Source: Streptomyces roseofulvus (lineage in GTDB: Bacteria > Actinomycetota > Actinomycetes > Streptomycetales > Streptomycetaceae). From it: a DNA stretch of 64,000 bases. Made by a program: the position numbers and the translations under genes. This document shows, one piece after another, positions 23,640-32,743 of this stretch. The stretch covers positions 7,378,001-7,442,000 of the forward strand of contig NZ_BAAAWE010000001.1 in NCBI RefSeq assembly GCF_039534915.1. Reading direction: 5' to 3'. A model generated the notes under the pieces. The model had not been told where the DNA came from. It saw only the letters and a program-made list of their open reading frames with translations, and did no database searches. Within the stretch, counting starts at the first letter, position 1. Each line of letters opens with the position of its first letter.

Positions 23640-26392
23640 GCCCCGACCGGACCGACGGGCACGGCACGGCGACGGGGCTGAGCCGGCCCGGACTGCGGGG
23701 CCGCGAAACCGAACTGGAGCGGCTGCGCGCCCTGACCGAAGCCGTGCGCGACGGCGAGGGAGGCGCGGTCGCGCTGCTCCTGGGCGAGCCCGGGATCGGC
23801 AAGACCGCACTGCTCCAGGAGACCGTCTCGCTCGCGCGGGCCCGGGGATTCCTCGTCAGCCACGGACGCGCCGAGGAACTGCACGAACTGGCGCCGCTCG
23901 CCTCCCTGGCCTCCGGCCTCCTGCACGGTGACCCACCGCTGCTCTCCGGCACGGACTTCGCCGACCTCGCCGGCCACCACGACCAGCGCATCCGGCTCGT
24001 CGAACGGCTCGCCCAGCTGATCGAGGAACGCTCGGCGGGCCGGCCCGTCCTGCTCGCCGTCGACGACGTCCACTGGGCCGACCCGCTCAGCCGGTTCGCC
24101 CTCGGCGTGCTGCCGGCGCGGCTGCTCAGCTCCCCGGTCCTCTGGCTGCTCACCAGCAGGGAGGACCCCGGGCTGTACGGGCAGGGGCCGCTGACGACGA
24201 CCTTCCCCCTGCGGCCGCTGTCCGCGACCGCCCTGGCCGAACTGGCGCACGACGTCCTCGGCGCGGACGTGCCGGCGCGCGTCGGCGACCTCCTCGACGG
24301 GGCGGGCGGCAACCCCTTCCTCGCGGCCGAGGTGCTCTCGGGCATCGCGGCCACGGGCGCCGACGGGCCGGAGCCGCCCGAGCGGCTGGTCCTCGGCGTA
24401 CGCGGCCGGCTGGCCGGACTCCGCCCGGACACCCTGCACTTCCTGCGCATCGGTTCCGTCCTCGGCCGCGCGTTCTCGCTCGCCGACGCCGCGGCCCTCT
24501 GCGGCCGGCCCGCCGCCGGTCTCGGCGCGGAGGTCGACGAGGCGATCGCGGCCGCCCTCCTCCACGACGACGGCGAACGCCTCCTCTTCCGCCACGACCT
24601 GCTCCGCCAGGCGGTGTACGCCGACCTCGCCCCCTCCGTGCGCCGGGCCCTGCACCGGGAGGCCGCGAGCCGGCTCGTCGCGGCGGGCCGCAGCTCCGGC
24701 GACGCGGTCCCGCACCTGCTGAAGAGCGCCGAACACGGCGACACGGAGGCGATCGCACTCCTCGGCACGGCCGCCGACGACGTGCTCGCCGTGATGCCCG
24801 ACCTCGCCGCCGACCTGGCCGTACGGGCCCTGGAACTCGCCCCGGCCCGTGCGCCCCTGGCGTACGAGGCGGGCGAACGCGCCATCGTCGCGCTGACCCG
24901 CGCCGGCCGGTACACGCAGGCACGGGACACCGGCGACGCGCTGCTCGCCCGGCAGCCGCCCCTGGACGTCTTCGCCCGCCTCCAGTGCGTCCTCGGCGAC
25001 ACCCTCTGGCACCTCGACGACGTCCACGAGCTGACCCGCCGCACCACGACCGCGCTGGCGGCCGTCACCGACCCGGCGATCCGCGCCCGGCTGACCGCCC
25101 GGCACGCCCTGGCCCGCTCCCGCGGCAGCGACCTCAGGGCCGCCCGGGAGACCGGCGAACGGGCGCTCGCCGAAGCGGAGCGGGCGGGCGACCGGGAGGC
25201 CCGCGTCCTCGCGCTGTGGGGACTCGGCGAGATCGCCCTCAACGCGGGCGACTGCGCCGCCGCCGTCGCCCACCACACGGCGCTGAGCGTGTTCGACCCG
25301 GCCTTCCTGCCCGAGGAGGCCGTCGCCCTGATCCACATGGACGACTTCGACGCCGTACGGCGACTGCTCCGGACGGCCGGCGACCTCCCCCCGCGCCCCG
25401 CCATGCTCAGCTGGACCCAGGGAACCCTGAACATGGGGCTCGGGCGGCTCGACGACGCGGACGCCGACTTCGTCACCGCCGAACGCCTCGAAGCGGACCT
25501 CCAGGTGCCCGGCAACCTGGTCAACCTCCGCGTCAACCGCGGCCTCCTCGCGCTGCTGCGCGGCGACCGCGAGGCCGCGGGAGAACACCTGGACGTCGTC
25601 AGGGCGGCCGTGACCGACCGCCCCAACACGGGCAACCACGCCACCCACCGGTACTTCGAGGCCGTCGTCGCCGACGCCGACGGCGACCACGCGGCAGCGG
25701 CCGAACTCCTCCGCTCGGTGCAGCGGGACCACCCCTTCCTCCGCTGGCGGCTCCTGCGCCCCCATGTCGTCCAGGCCGTCGGGATCGCCCTGCGCGGCGG
25801 CGACCGGCGGCTCGCCGAGGACCTGGCCGCCCAGGCCGCCGCCCACGCCACCCGCAACCCCACGGTGCCGACCGCCCGGGGGACGGCCGCCCACGCGTCG
25901 GCCCTGGTGAACGCCGACCACGGCCTCCTGGAGCGGGCCGTGGACATCCTCCTCGACGGCCCCCGGCCGCTGCCCCTCGCCGCCGCCTCCGCCGACCTGG
26001 GGCGCGCCCTCCTCGCCTCGGGCGACGCCGCCGCGACAGCCGCCCTGACCAGGGCGCTGGACCGCTACGCCCGGGCGGGGGCCGACGCCGAGGCCGACCG
26101 GGTCCGGGCCGATCTGGAACGGGCCACCCGCCGCCCCGGCCGACGCGCCGGCCGTCTCCGGCCGCGCACCGACCAGGGCTGGGAAGCGCTCACGGCCTCG
26201 GAGCGCAAGGTGGCCCGGCTGATCGCCGCGGGCCACACCAACCGGTCGGCCGCGGAGACCCTCGTCGTCTCCCCGCACACGGTCAACACCCATCTGGTCT
26301 CGATCTTCCGCAAGCTCTCGGTGCGCTCCAGGGTCCACCTGGCGCGGGTCGTCCTCGCGGAGGACGACCCCGGCGCCCCGGCCGGCGACTGA
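23636..26392 (+). CDS. LAL-type LuxR-family transcriptional regulator
   Basis: A 918-residue large ATP-binding regulator of the LuxR family. An N-terminal STAND/AAA-like ATPase has a canonical Walker A GEPGIGKT (50-57) and Walker B-like VLLAVDDVHWADP. A long TPR-like helical middle follows, then a C-terminal LuxR helix-turn-helix LTASERKVARLIAAGHTNR...VVSPHTVNTHLVSIFRKLSVR. The MalT-like architecture and coupling to a sugar transporter suggest it senses the imported sugar and activates transcription. The direct repeat just before the following hydrolase gene is a candidate target. ATG at 23636 overlaps the permease stop by four bases. Confidence 0.93.
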   Translation: MSPDRTDGHGTATGLSRPGLRGRETELERLRALTEAVRDGEGGAVALLLGEPGIGKTALLQETVSLARARGFLVSHGRAEELHELAPLASLASGLLHGDPPLLSGTDFADLAGHHDQRIRLVERLAQLIEERSAGRPVLLAVDDVHWADPLSRFALGVLPARLLSSPVLWLLTSREDPGLYGQGPLTTTFPLRPLSATALAELAHDVLGADVPARVGDLLDGAGGNPFLAAEVLSGIAATGADGPEPPERLVLGVRGRLAGLRPDTLHFLRIGSVLGRAFSLADAAALCGRPAAGLGAEVDEAIAAALLHDDGERLLFRHDLLRQAVYADLAPSVRRALHREAASRLVAAGRSSGDAVPHLLKSAEHGDTEAIALLGTAADDVLAVMPDLAADLAVRALELAPARAPLAYEAGERAIVALTRAGRYTQARDTGDALLARQPPLDVFARLQCVLGDTLWHLDDVHELTRRTTTALAAVTDPAIRARLTARHALARSRGSDLRAARETGERALAEAERAGDREARVLALWGLGEIALNAGDCAAAVAHHTALSVFDPAFLPEEAVALIHMDDFDAVRRLLRTAGDLPPRPAMLSWTQGTLNMGLGRLDDADADFVTAERLEADLQVPGNLVNLRVNRGLLALLRGDREAAGEHLDVVRAAVTDRPNTGNHATHRYFEAVVADADGDHAAAAELLRSVQRDHPFLRWRLLRPHVVQAVGIALRGGDRRLAEDLAAQAAAHATRNPTVPTARGTAAHASALVNADHGLLERAVDILLDGPRPLPLAAASADLGRALLASGDAAATAALTRALDRYARAGADAEADRVRADLERATRRPGRRAGRLRPRTDQGWEALTASERKVARLIAAGHTNRSAAETLVVSPHTVNTHLVSIFRKLSVRSRVHLARVVLAEDDPGAPAGD

Positions 26393-26422
26393 GCGCGCCC
26401 CCTGCGCCCCGGTGCAAGGCGC

Positions 26423-26452
26423 GGTGCGCGGTACGACAAACGGAGGTGCGCG
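26423..26452 (+). promoter_or_regulatory. Direct repeat GGTGCGCG, candidate activator site
   Basis: Two copies of GGTGCGCG (26423-26430 and 26445-26452) are spaced exactly 22 bases start to start, about two helical turns, placing them on one DNA face. They end eight bases before the -10-like TAGCGT, between a LAL regulator gene and a hydrolase gene. This is the geometry expected of a LuxR-type activator bound next to RNA polymerase. Function is inferred. Confidence 0.4.
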
Positions 26453-26460
26453 ACCGGTCC

Positions 26461-26466
26461 TAGCGT
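26461..26466 (+). promoter_or_regulatory. Putative -10 element (TAGCGT) of the chloroperoxidase-like gene
   Basis: TAGCGT fits the Streptomyces housekeeping -10 pattern TAGnnT and sits 62 bases before the ATG. No good -35 is visible at 17-18 bases, in line with an activator-dependent promoter. The same hexamer with similar flanks occurs near 11230, upstream of the YcaC-like gene. Confidence 0.35.
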
Positions 26467-26527
26467 GACGGGTGTACCGCGCCGCTCCGACGCGCGCACC
26501 AGCACCCCGAATCGAGGACGCACACCC

Positions 26528-27364
26528 ATGCCGTACATCACCGTGGGCCAGGAGAACACCAACCCCGTCGAGCTCTACTTCGAGGACCAGGGAGCCGGGC
26601 AGCCCGTCGTCCTCATCCACGGCTTCCCGCTCGACGGCCACTCCTGGGAGCGCCAGAGCGCCGCACTGCTCGACGCCGGCTACCGCGTGATCACCTACGA
26701 CCGCCGCGGCTTCGGCCGGTCCTCCCAGCCGACCACCGGCTACGACTACGACACCTTCGCCGCCGACCTGAACACCGTGATGCAGAGCCTCGACCTGAGG
26801 GACGCCGTCCTCGTCGGCTTCTCCATGGGCACCGGCGAGGTCGCGCGCTACGTCTCCACATACGGCTCCGAGCGCGTCGCCAAGGTCGCCTTCCTGGCCT
26901 CGCTGGAGCCCTGCCTGCTCAAGAGCGACGACAACCCGGACGGCGTCGCCCCGAAGGAGTTCTTCGACGGCGTCGTCGCCGCCGTCAAGGCCGACCGCTA
27001 CGCCTACTACACGGCCTTCTTCCAGGACTTCTACAACCTCGACGAGAACCTCGGCACCCGCATCAGCGAGGAGGCCGTCCGCAACAGCTGGAACACCGCC
27101 GCCCGCGGCGGCGCCTTCGCCGCCTCCGCCGCGCCGGCCACCTGGTACACCGACTTCCGCGCCGACATCCCCGCCGTCGACGTGCCGGCGCTGATCCTGC
27201 ACGGCACCGCCGACCGCATCCTGCCGGCCGAGGGCACCGCGCGTCCCTTCCACAAGGCGCTCCCGTCCGCCGACTACGTCGAGATCGAGGGCGCCCCGCA
27301 CGGTCTGCTGTGGACCCACGCCGAGGAGGTCAACACCGCCCTCCTCGCCTTCCTCGCGAAGTGA
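26528..27364 (+). CDS. Non-heme chloroperoxidase-like alpha/beta hydrolase
   Basis: A 278-residue cofactor-free haloperoxidase/esterase-type hydrolase: VVLIHGFPLDGHSWERQ (oxyanion), TYDRRGFGRSSQPTTGYDYD, AVLVGFSMGTGEVARYV (nucleophile Ser), LILHGTADRILPAEGTARPF (acid) and EIEGAPHGLLWTHAEEVN (His). Full length for the family. Halogenation by these enzymes in vitro reflects peracid formation; the natural role is usually ester or lactone hydrolysis. A decayed relative lies at 5950-6292. It sits alone between two LAL regulator genes, which suggests dedicated control. The ATG follows GAGGACGCACACCC. Confidence 0.92.
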   Translation: MPYITVGQENTNPVELYFEDQGAGQPVVLIHGFPLDGHSWERQSAALLDAGYRVITYDRRGFGRSSQPTTGYDYDTFAADLNTVMQSLDLRDAVLVGFSMGTGEVARYVSTYGSERVAKVAFLASLEPCLLKSDDNPDGVAPKEFFDGVVAAVKADRYAYYTAFFQDFYNLDENLGTRISEEAVRNSWNTAARGGAFAASAAPATWYTDFRADIPAVDVPALILHGTADRILPAEGTARPFHKALPSADYVEIEGAPHGLLWTHAEEVNTALLAFLAK

Positions 27365-27385
27365 CACCGCACCGCTGACACCGCC

Positions 27386-27412
27386 GGGTGACGCCGGACC
27401 CCGGCGTCACCC
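27386..27412 (+). terminator. Terminator hairpin after the chloroperoxidase-like gene
   Basis: GGGTGACGCCGG (27386-27397) and CCGGCGTCACCC (27401-27412) form a perfect 12-bp stem with a three-base loop, 22 bases after the stop codon. No U tract follows, but stem strength and position make it a convincing factor-independent or Streptomyces-type terminator. Confidence 0.7.
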
Positions 27413-27476
27413 CGCCCCGCGGCCGCCCCGTCCGCGGCCGACGGGGTGGTACGCATCGTTCATACTGGTCCGCCGT

Positions 27477-30308
27477 ATGAGCGGGAAGCGAAGCACGACG
27501 AGAACCACGCCCGACGAGCCCGACGGCGTACGGACACCCCTCCGGGGCAGGGACGCCGCACGCGCGTCCGTCGAGGAGCGGCTCGACGCGCTCGGCCGCG
27601 GCACGGGCGGGATCGTCCTCGTCGAGGGCCCCGCCGGCATCGGCAGGACCAGGATCCTGGCCGAGGCCGCGGCGTCCGCGAGGCGGCGCGGGACACGGGT
27701 GTTCGAGGGCGCGGCCGACCCCGACGCCCAGTTCGTACCGCTCGGCCCCCTCCTGGAAGCCGTACTCTCCGGCGAGGACCCGCTGGCGGGCGCCGCACCG
27801 CTCCGGGACCTCGCCACGTCCCCCGGCCGGCGCTTCTGGCTGCTCCAGGAGCTGGGGGACCGCCTGCGGGAGGCGGCCCGGAACGGACCCCTGCTCGTCG
27901 TCCTCGACGACCTCCAGTGGTGCGACGACCTGACCCTCCTCACCTTCCACACCCTCGCGGCGGGACTCTCGGCGCACCCGATCCTGTGGCTGGCCGCCGT
28001 CCGCTCCGGCAGCGTGCCGTCCGCGGTGCGCACCACCCTGGACCGGATCCGCCAGGCGGGCGCCCACGAGCTGGTCCTGGAGGCGCTGGAGGACCGGGCG
28101 GTCGCCCGGATCGCCGAGGACGTCCTCGGCGCCCCTCCCGGCCCGGACGTCCTCCGCCTCGCCCGCCGCGCCGAGGGGGTGCCCCAGCTGCTCGTCGAGC
28201 TGCTCGCTTCGCTGCGCGAGGAGGCGGTGACGATCGAGAACGGCACGGCCGCGCTGCCGGCCGGATCCCCCGCCCCACGGCACCTCCCCTCCGTCGAACG
28301 CCGCCTCGACCAGCTGTCCGACGGGGCGCGCGAGCTGGTGCGGACGGCGGCCGCCGTGGGCGGCACGGTCACCGTCGCGCTCCTCGCCGACCTGCTCGGC
28401 AGGACCCCGGCGGCGCTCATCACCGCCGTACGGGAAGCCCTCGACGCCGACCTGCTCACCGAGAGCGGCGACCGCCTCGCCTTCCGCCAGGACCTGATCC
28501 GCGAGGCGGTGGAGGCCGGCCTCCCGCTGACCCTGCGTCAGGCCCTGCGCCGCCACGCCGGGCTGCCGCCCGGCGGGCCGCCGGCCACCGCGACCGAGGG
28601 CGGGGGAGCGGCGCCGGGAGACGCCGCGGAGGCCGACCGGCTGCGCGCCGAGGCGGCCGAACTCGCCGTCACCGATCCCCGAACCGCCGCGGACCGCAGC
28701 CTCCAAGCCCTCGCACTCCTCGCCGCGGACGCCCCGGAGCGGCCGCGGGTGGTGGCCGAGACGATCCCGCTGCTCTGGCAGACGGGCCGGGTCGCCCAGG
28801 CGCGGGCACTGGGCGCCGACACCCTCGCGGCCGGCGGCCTCGCGTCCGAGGACGAGGCGTTCGTCCGCCTGGCCCTGGCCCGCCTCTCCGTGCAGTTCGA
28901 CTTCACCGAGGCGGTCCGGCAGGCCCGCGCCGGGGCGGCCCTGCCCGGGATCTCCCCGACCGCGAGGGGCCGCCTGCTCGCCATGCTCGCCGTCGGCCTG
29001 TCGATGTCGGGCGAACACGCGGCGGCCGAGCGGGTCGCCGCACAGGCGTGGGAGACCGCGGCGGTCGCGGGGGACCGCACCGCCGAGGCCACGCTGACGA
29101 CGGTCCGCTCCGCCGCGAGCTTCCACCGCATGGACCTGGCCGAGGCGTTCCGGCAGGCCGAGCGGTCCGCCGCGCTGGCCGACGCCCTGGGCGTCAGCAC
29201 CTCGCTGTGGGTACCGGAGGCCCTGTGGCACGCCCTCCTGTCGAACACCGCCGGACGCACCGCGGAGGCGCTCGCCGCCACGGAGGAGGGCATCCGGGTC
29301 ACCGGGGAGCAGGGCCGCACGGTCGCCACCCGCATGTGGCTCATGACCCGCACCCGCGTCCTCCTGGAGACCGGACGGCTGTCGGACGCCCGGGCCGACG
29401 CGGAAGCCGCGTTCCCGGGGGCCGGCGAACCCGGCCCGGGCAACCTCGCCGACGTCACGCTGCGGTACGTGATGCTGCGCGTCGCCCTGCACACCGGCGA
29501 CCGGCGGACCGCGGAGGCGTACGCGGCGGAGGCGAGGCGCATGCGCGACGACGACGCGCTCGTGGTCCGCCACTTCGGCGCCTGGATGCTGGCATTGATG
29601 GCCGACCACGAGGACCGGCCGGACCGTGCCATGGCCGCGCTCGACGCGGTGATGACGACACCCGCCGCGGACCGGCCCGCCTACGCCGGCCTGATCGACC
29701 CCGCCGACGCCCCCGTGCTCGTCCGCATGGCGCTGCGCGCGGGCCGGCACGAACGGGCCGCGCAGGCGGTCGCCACGGCCGAGCGGCGGGCCGTGCTCAA
29801 TCCCGGCCTCCCCTTCCTCGCCGCCACCGCCGCGCACGCCCGGGGACTCCTCGACAACGACCTCGCCCCGCTCGTCCGCGCCGTCCGGCTGTACGAGGAC
29901 TGCCCCCGGGTCCTGGCCCGGGCGTCGGCGCTGGAGGACGCCGGACGCAAGCTGGCGGCCACCCGCAGGGCCGAAGCGGTGCCGTCCTACGAACAGGCCC
30001 TCGCGCTCTACACGCGGGCGGGCGCCGAACGGGACGCCGCACGGGTGAGTCGGCGGCTCCGGGCCGCGGGCGTCCGCCGCCGGCCCTCGACGGCCCGACC
30101 CGACGACGCCTGGCCCGAGTTGACGCCGGCGGAGACACGGGTGGCCCGCCTCGTCGCCCAGGGCCTGGCCAACCGGCAGGTGGCCGAGCGGCTCTCCCTC
30201 TCGCCGCACACGGTGGGTTCCCGCCTGCGGAGGGCCTTCACCAAGCTGGACGTCACCTCGCGCGCGGAGCTCACCCGGCTGGTCAGGCAGCGCGACAGCG
30301 GAGAGTAG
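27477..30308 (+). CDS. LAL-type LuxR regulator with Arg-substituted Walker A
   Basis: A 943-residue LAL regulator: ATPase domain at the N-terminus, long TPR-like region, C-terminal LuxR HTH (LTPAETRVARLVAQGLANR, LSLSPHTVGSRLRRAFTKLD). The P-loop reads GPAGIGRT (51-58), so the invariant Lys is Arg at residue 57, while the Walker B-like LLVVLDDLQWCDD is intact. The substitution usually abolishes or strongly reduces ATP hydrolysis in P-loop NTPases. The gene may therefore work by binding-only signalling or have drifted. It follows a terminator and has its own short leader; the region 27450-27476 with TTCATACT may hold the promoter. Regulated genes are unknown. Confidence 0.92.
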   Translation: MSGKRSTTRTTPDEPDGVRTPLRGRDAARASVEERLDALGRGTGGIVLVEGPAGIGRTRILAEAAASARRRGTRVFEGAADPDAQFVPLGPLLEAVLSGEDPLAGAAPLRDLATSPGRRFWLLQELGDRLREAARNGPLLVVLDDLQWCDDLTLLTFHTLAAGLSAHPILWLAAVRSGSVPSAVRTTLDRIRQAGAHELVLEALEDRAVARIAEDVLGAPPGPDVLRLARRAEGVPQLLVELLASLREEAVTIENGTAALPAGSPAPRHLPSVERRLDQLSDGARELVRTAAAVGGTVTVALLADLLGRTPAALITAVREALDADLLTESGDRLAFRQDLIREAVEAGLPLTLRQALRRHAGLPPGGPPATATEGGGAAPGDAAEADRLRAEAAELAVTDPRTAADRSLQALALLAADAPERPRVVAETIPLLWQTGRVAQARALGADTLAAGGLASEDEAFVRLALARLSVQFDFTEAVRQARAGAALPGISPTARGRLLAMLAVGLSMSGEHAAAERVAAQAWETAAVAGDRTAEATLTTVRSAASFHRMDLAEAFRQAERSAALADALGVSTSLWVPEALWHALLSNTAGRTAEALAATEEGIRVTGEQGRTVATRMWLMTRTRVLLETGRLSDARADAEAAFPGAGEPGPGNLADVTLRYVMLRVALHTGDRRTAEAYAAEARRMRDDDALVVRHFGAWMLALMADHEDRPDRAMAALDAVMTTPAADRPAYAGLIDPADAPVLVRMALRAGRHERAAQAVATAERRAVLNPGLPFLAATAAHARGLLDNDLAPLVRAVRLYEDCPRVLARASALEDAGRKLAATRRAEAVPSYEQALALYTRAGAERDAARVSRRLRAAGVRRRPSTARPDDAWPELTPAETRVARLVAQGLANRQVAERLSLSPHTVGSRLRRAFTKLDVTSRAELTRLVRQRDSGE

Positions 30309-30477
30309 TCGCTTCGTACCCCCCACGGGCGCCGGGGCAATGGACGATTCGTGCGATGTGCCGACGTGGCCGTTTCCCCAGACTGATGGATGACCGCGGC
30401 GGGGAGAGGCGGCCGGGTGCGCCTCGGCTCCCGGACCCCGGCCGCGGCGCACATCCACCGCACGCCGAGGGAGAGTC

Positions 30478-32733
30478 GTGTACGGGAAGAAGTCCTTCGG
30501 CACCGTGCTGCGCGGTCTGCGGCAGCGCGGCCGTCTGACGATGGAGGAGCTGGCCGAGGCGTCGGGCGTGAGCGTCCGGGCCATCGGCGACATGGAGCGC
30601 GGGCGCAGTCTGGTGCCGCAGCGGCGCACGGTGGTGGCGCTGGCGGAGGGACTCGGACTCGCGGACGACGAGCGGGAGGCGCTGCTGGCCACGGCGCGCG
30701 CCGCCCGCCCGACGCGTGCCGTCGCGGTGGCGGGCACGGTCGTACCGCCCCGTTCGGTGGGGGACTTCACGGGGCGCGCACCGGAGCTGGCCCTCCTGAG
30801 GGCGGCCGCGGAACGGGTCCGGGCCGACGGGGGAGCGACGGTGTGGGTGGTCTCGGGCCCTCCGGGGTGCGGGAAGACGACGCTGGCGCTGAAGGCGGCG
30901 GCGGATCTGGCGGAGGGGTTCCCCGACGGCTGTTTCGTGGTGGACCTGCACGGGGTGGACGGCCCGGTGGACACCGGCGAGGCGCTGCTGAAGCTGCTGA
31001 AGGCCCTCGGGGTGTCGGACCGCCGGCTGGCGCAGGAGGACCCGCAGGGCCGCGCGGGGCTGCTGCGGGCGCTGTTGGGCGACCGCCGGTGCCTGGTGGT
31101 GCTGGACAACGCCCGTGACGAGCGGCAGGTGCGCGAGCTGCTGCCGGCGGGCGGGCGGAGTCTGGTGCTGGTCACCAGCCGGCGGCCCCTGACCGGCCTG
31201 GAGGACGTCGGCCGCCTCCCGCTGACGGAGATGACGCAGGAGGAGGCGGTCGGCCTGCTGCGCCGGATCCTGGGTGCGGAGCGGGCGGACGCCGAGGCCG
31301 CGGCCGTGGCGCGGGTGGCGGAGTTGTGCGGGCGACTGCCGCTGGCCCTGCGGGTGGCGGGCAACTGGCTGACGGTCCGCTCCGGTTGGACGGTCGAGCA
31401 CCTGGTCAGGCGCCTGGCCGACGAGGAGCGCCGGCTGGGCGCGCTCGCCGCCGGCGACGTACGGGTCGAGGCGGCGTTCGAGCTGTCGTACCGTCAGCTG
31501 ACCGGCCAGGCGGCGCGCATGCTGCGGCTGCTGAGTCTGGTCCCGGGGCCGGACATGACCGCCGCCTACGGTGCCGCGCTGACCGCCACCGACGCCTTCG
31601 AGGCCGAGGACGTGATGGAGGAGCTGGTCGAGGCCGGACTGCTCCAGGCCACCTTCGCGGGCCGGTACCAGCTGCACGACCTGCTCCGGCTGTTCGGGCG
31701 CGCCCGGCTGCCCCGCGACGAGGAGCCCGGCGAGCGGGAGGCGGCCGAGGACCGGTTGCGCGCCTGGCTCCTGGAGACGGCCGTCGTCGCCGGCCGCTGG
31801 TACCAGCCCGAGTACGGGGCGCCGCCGCCGTCCTGGCAGGGGCTGGTCCCGCTGGAGAGCGCGGAGGAGGCCCGTACCTGGCTCCAGAACGAAGCCCCGT
31901 CCTGGCTGGCAGCACTGCGCGGAGCCCATCGGCGGGGGGAGGACGCCCAGCTCCTGCGGACGACCCGCGCCATGGAGTGGTTCGTCAACCTGTGGGTCCA
32001 CTGGGGCCACTGGCCGGAGGTGTTCCGCCTGGGCGTGGTGTCCGCCGCCGCGCTCGACGACCACGACATGCGGGCCTTTCACCACAACATGCTCTCCTGG
32101 TCCCTCTCCTGCGAATCCCGGTACCGGGAGGCCGTCGAACAGGCCGCGGAGGGGCTGCGCTTCGCCCGGCGGGCCGGGAACGTCCCCCAGCAGGCGTCGG
32201 CCCTGACGCTGGCGGCATGGGCCCGGTCGGCGCTCGGCGAGGTCCGGGAGGCCGCCGACACCTCGCTCGCCGCGATAGGACTCTACGAGGAGACCGACGA
32301 CCGCGAGGGCTGGCTGGGGGCCATGTTCACCCACGGCACCTCCCTGCGCCTGCTCGGTCGTGCCGAGGAGGCCGTGATCCTGCACCAGCGCGTCGTCGAT
32401 TTCCTGGACGCCCCCGACTGCCCGGTGAGCGGGCACCTCGCCGCCATGAACCGCGCCAACGCCACCCGCGCGCTCGGCCGGAGCTACGCGGAACTGCTGC
32501 GGTGGCGCGAGGCGGCCGACCACTATCGCGACGCCCTGACGCTGTCCGGCCGCCTCGGCATGCCCCACATCGAGGGCAGCACCTTCGTGTACCTGGGAGA
32601 GGCCCTGATCGAGCTGGGGGAGACCGACGAAGCACGGTCCTGTCTCCGTCAGGCCGTCGCCCTGGGCGAAGCGGTCGACGGCAAGGACCTGAAGACCGCG
32701 CGGAGGCTCCTGGCCACGCTCCCCGCGGCATGA
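30478..32733 (+). CDS. XRE-family HTH / NB-ARC ATPase / TPR regulator
   Basis: A 751-residue STAND protein. Residues 8-60 form an XRE helix-turn-helix (LRQRGRLTMEELAEASGVSV, then RAIGDMERGRS). An NB-ARC-type ATPase begins near 95 (Walker A GPPGCGKT, 127-134; Walker B LVVLDNARDERQ; GLPLAL-like CGRLPLALRVAGNWL). The C-terminal half is TPR-like helical repeats. It resembles AfsR-type regulators without a BTAD domain and with XRE as the DNA-binding part. It ends ten bases before a convergent esterase gene. GTG at 30478 follows GGGAGAG. Targets unknown. Confidence 0.9.
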   Translation: MYGKKSFGTVLRGLRQRGRLTMEELAEASGVSVRAIGDMERGRSLVPQRRTVVALAEGLGLADDEREALLATARAARPTRAVAVAGTVVPPRSVGDFTGRAPELALLRAAAERVRADGGATVWVVSGPPGCGKTTLALKAAADLAEGFPDGCFVVDLHGVDGPVDTGEALLKLLKALGVSDRRLAQEDPQGRAGLLRALLGDRRCLVVLDNARDERQVRELLPAGGRSLVLVTSRRPLTGLEDVGRLPLTEMTQEEAVGLLRRILGAERADAEAAAVARVAELCGRLPLALRVAGNWLTVRSGWTVEHLVRRLADEERRLGALAAGDVRVEAAFELSYRQLTGQAARMLRLLSLVPGPDMTAAYGAALTATDAFEAEDVMEELVEAGLLQATFAGRYQLHDLLRLFGRARLPRDEEPGEREAAEDRLRAWLLETAVVAGRWYQPEYGAPPPSWQGLVPLESAEEARTWLQNEAPSWLAALRGAHRRGEDAQLLRTTRAMEWFVNLWVHWGHWPEVFRLGVVSAAALDDHDMRAFHHNMLSWSLSCESRYREAVEQAAEGLRFARRAGNVPQQASALTLAAWARSALGEVREAADTSLAAIGLYEETDDREGWLGAMFTHGTSLRLLGRAEEAVILHQRVVDFLDAPDCPVSGHLAAMNRANATRALGRSYAELLRWREAADHYRDALTLSGRLGMPHIEGSTFVYLGEALIELGETDEARSCLRQAVALGEAVDGKDLKTARRLLATLPAA

Positions 32734-32743
32734 GCACGGGGGC

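Noticed and set aside
23513..27367. Very long open frame (about 1280 codons) on the minus strand.
   Set aside because: It is antisense to the well supported LAL regulator, permease and chloroperoxidase-like genes; its Gly/Val/Glu/Arg-rich translation has no motif. Typical GC-rich shadow.
27330..31364. Minus-strand frame of over 1300 codons.
   Set aside because: Opposes two recognised regulator genes and shows only Ser/Arg/Ala-rich low-complexity sequence.
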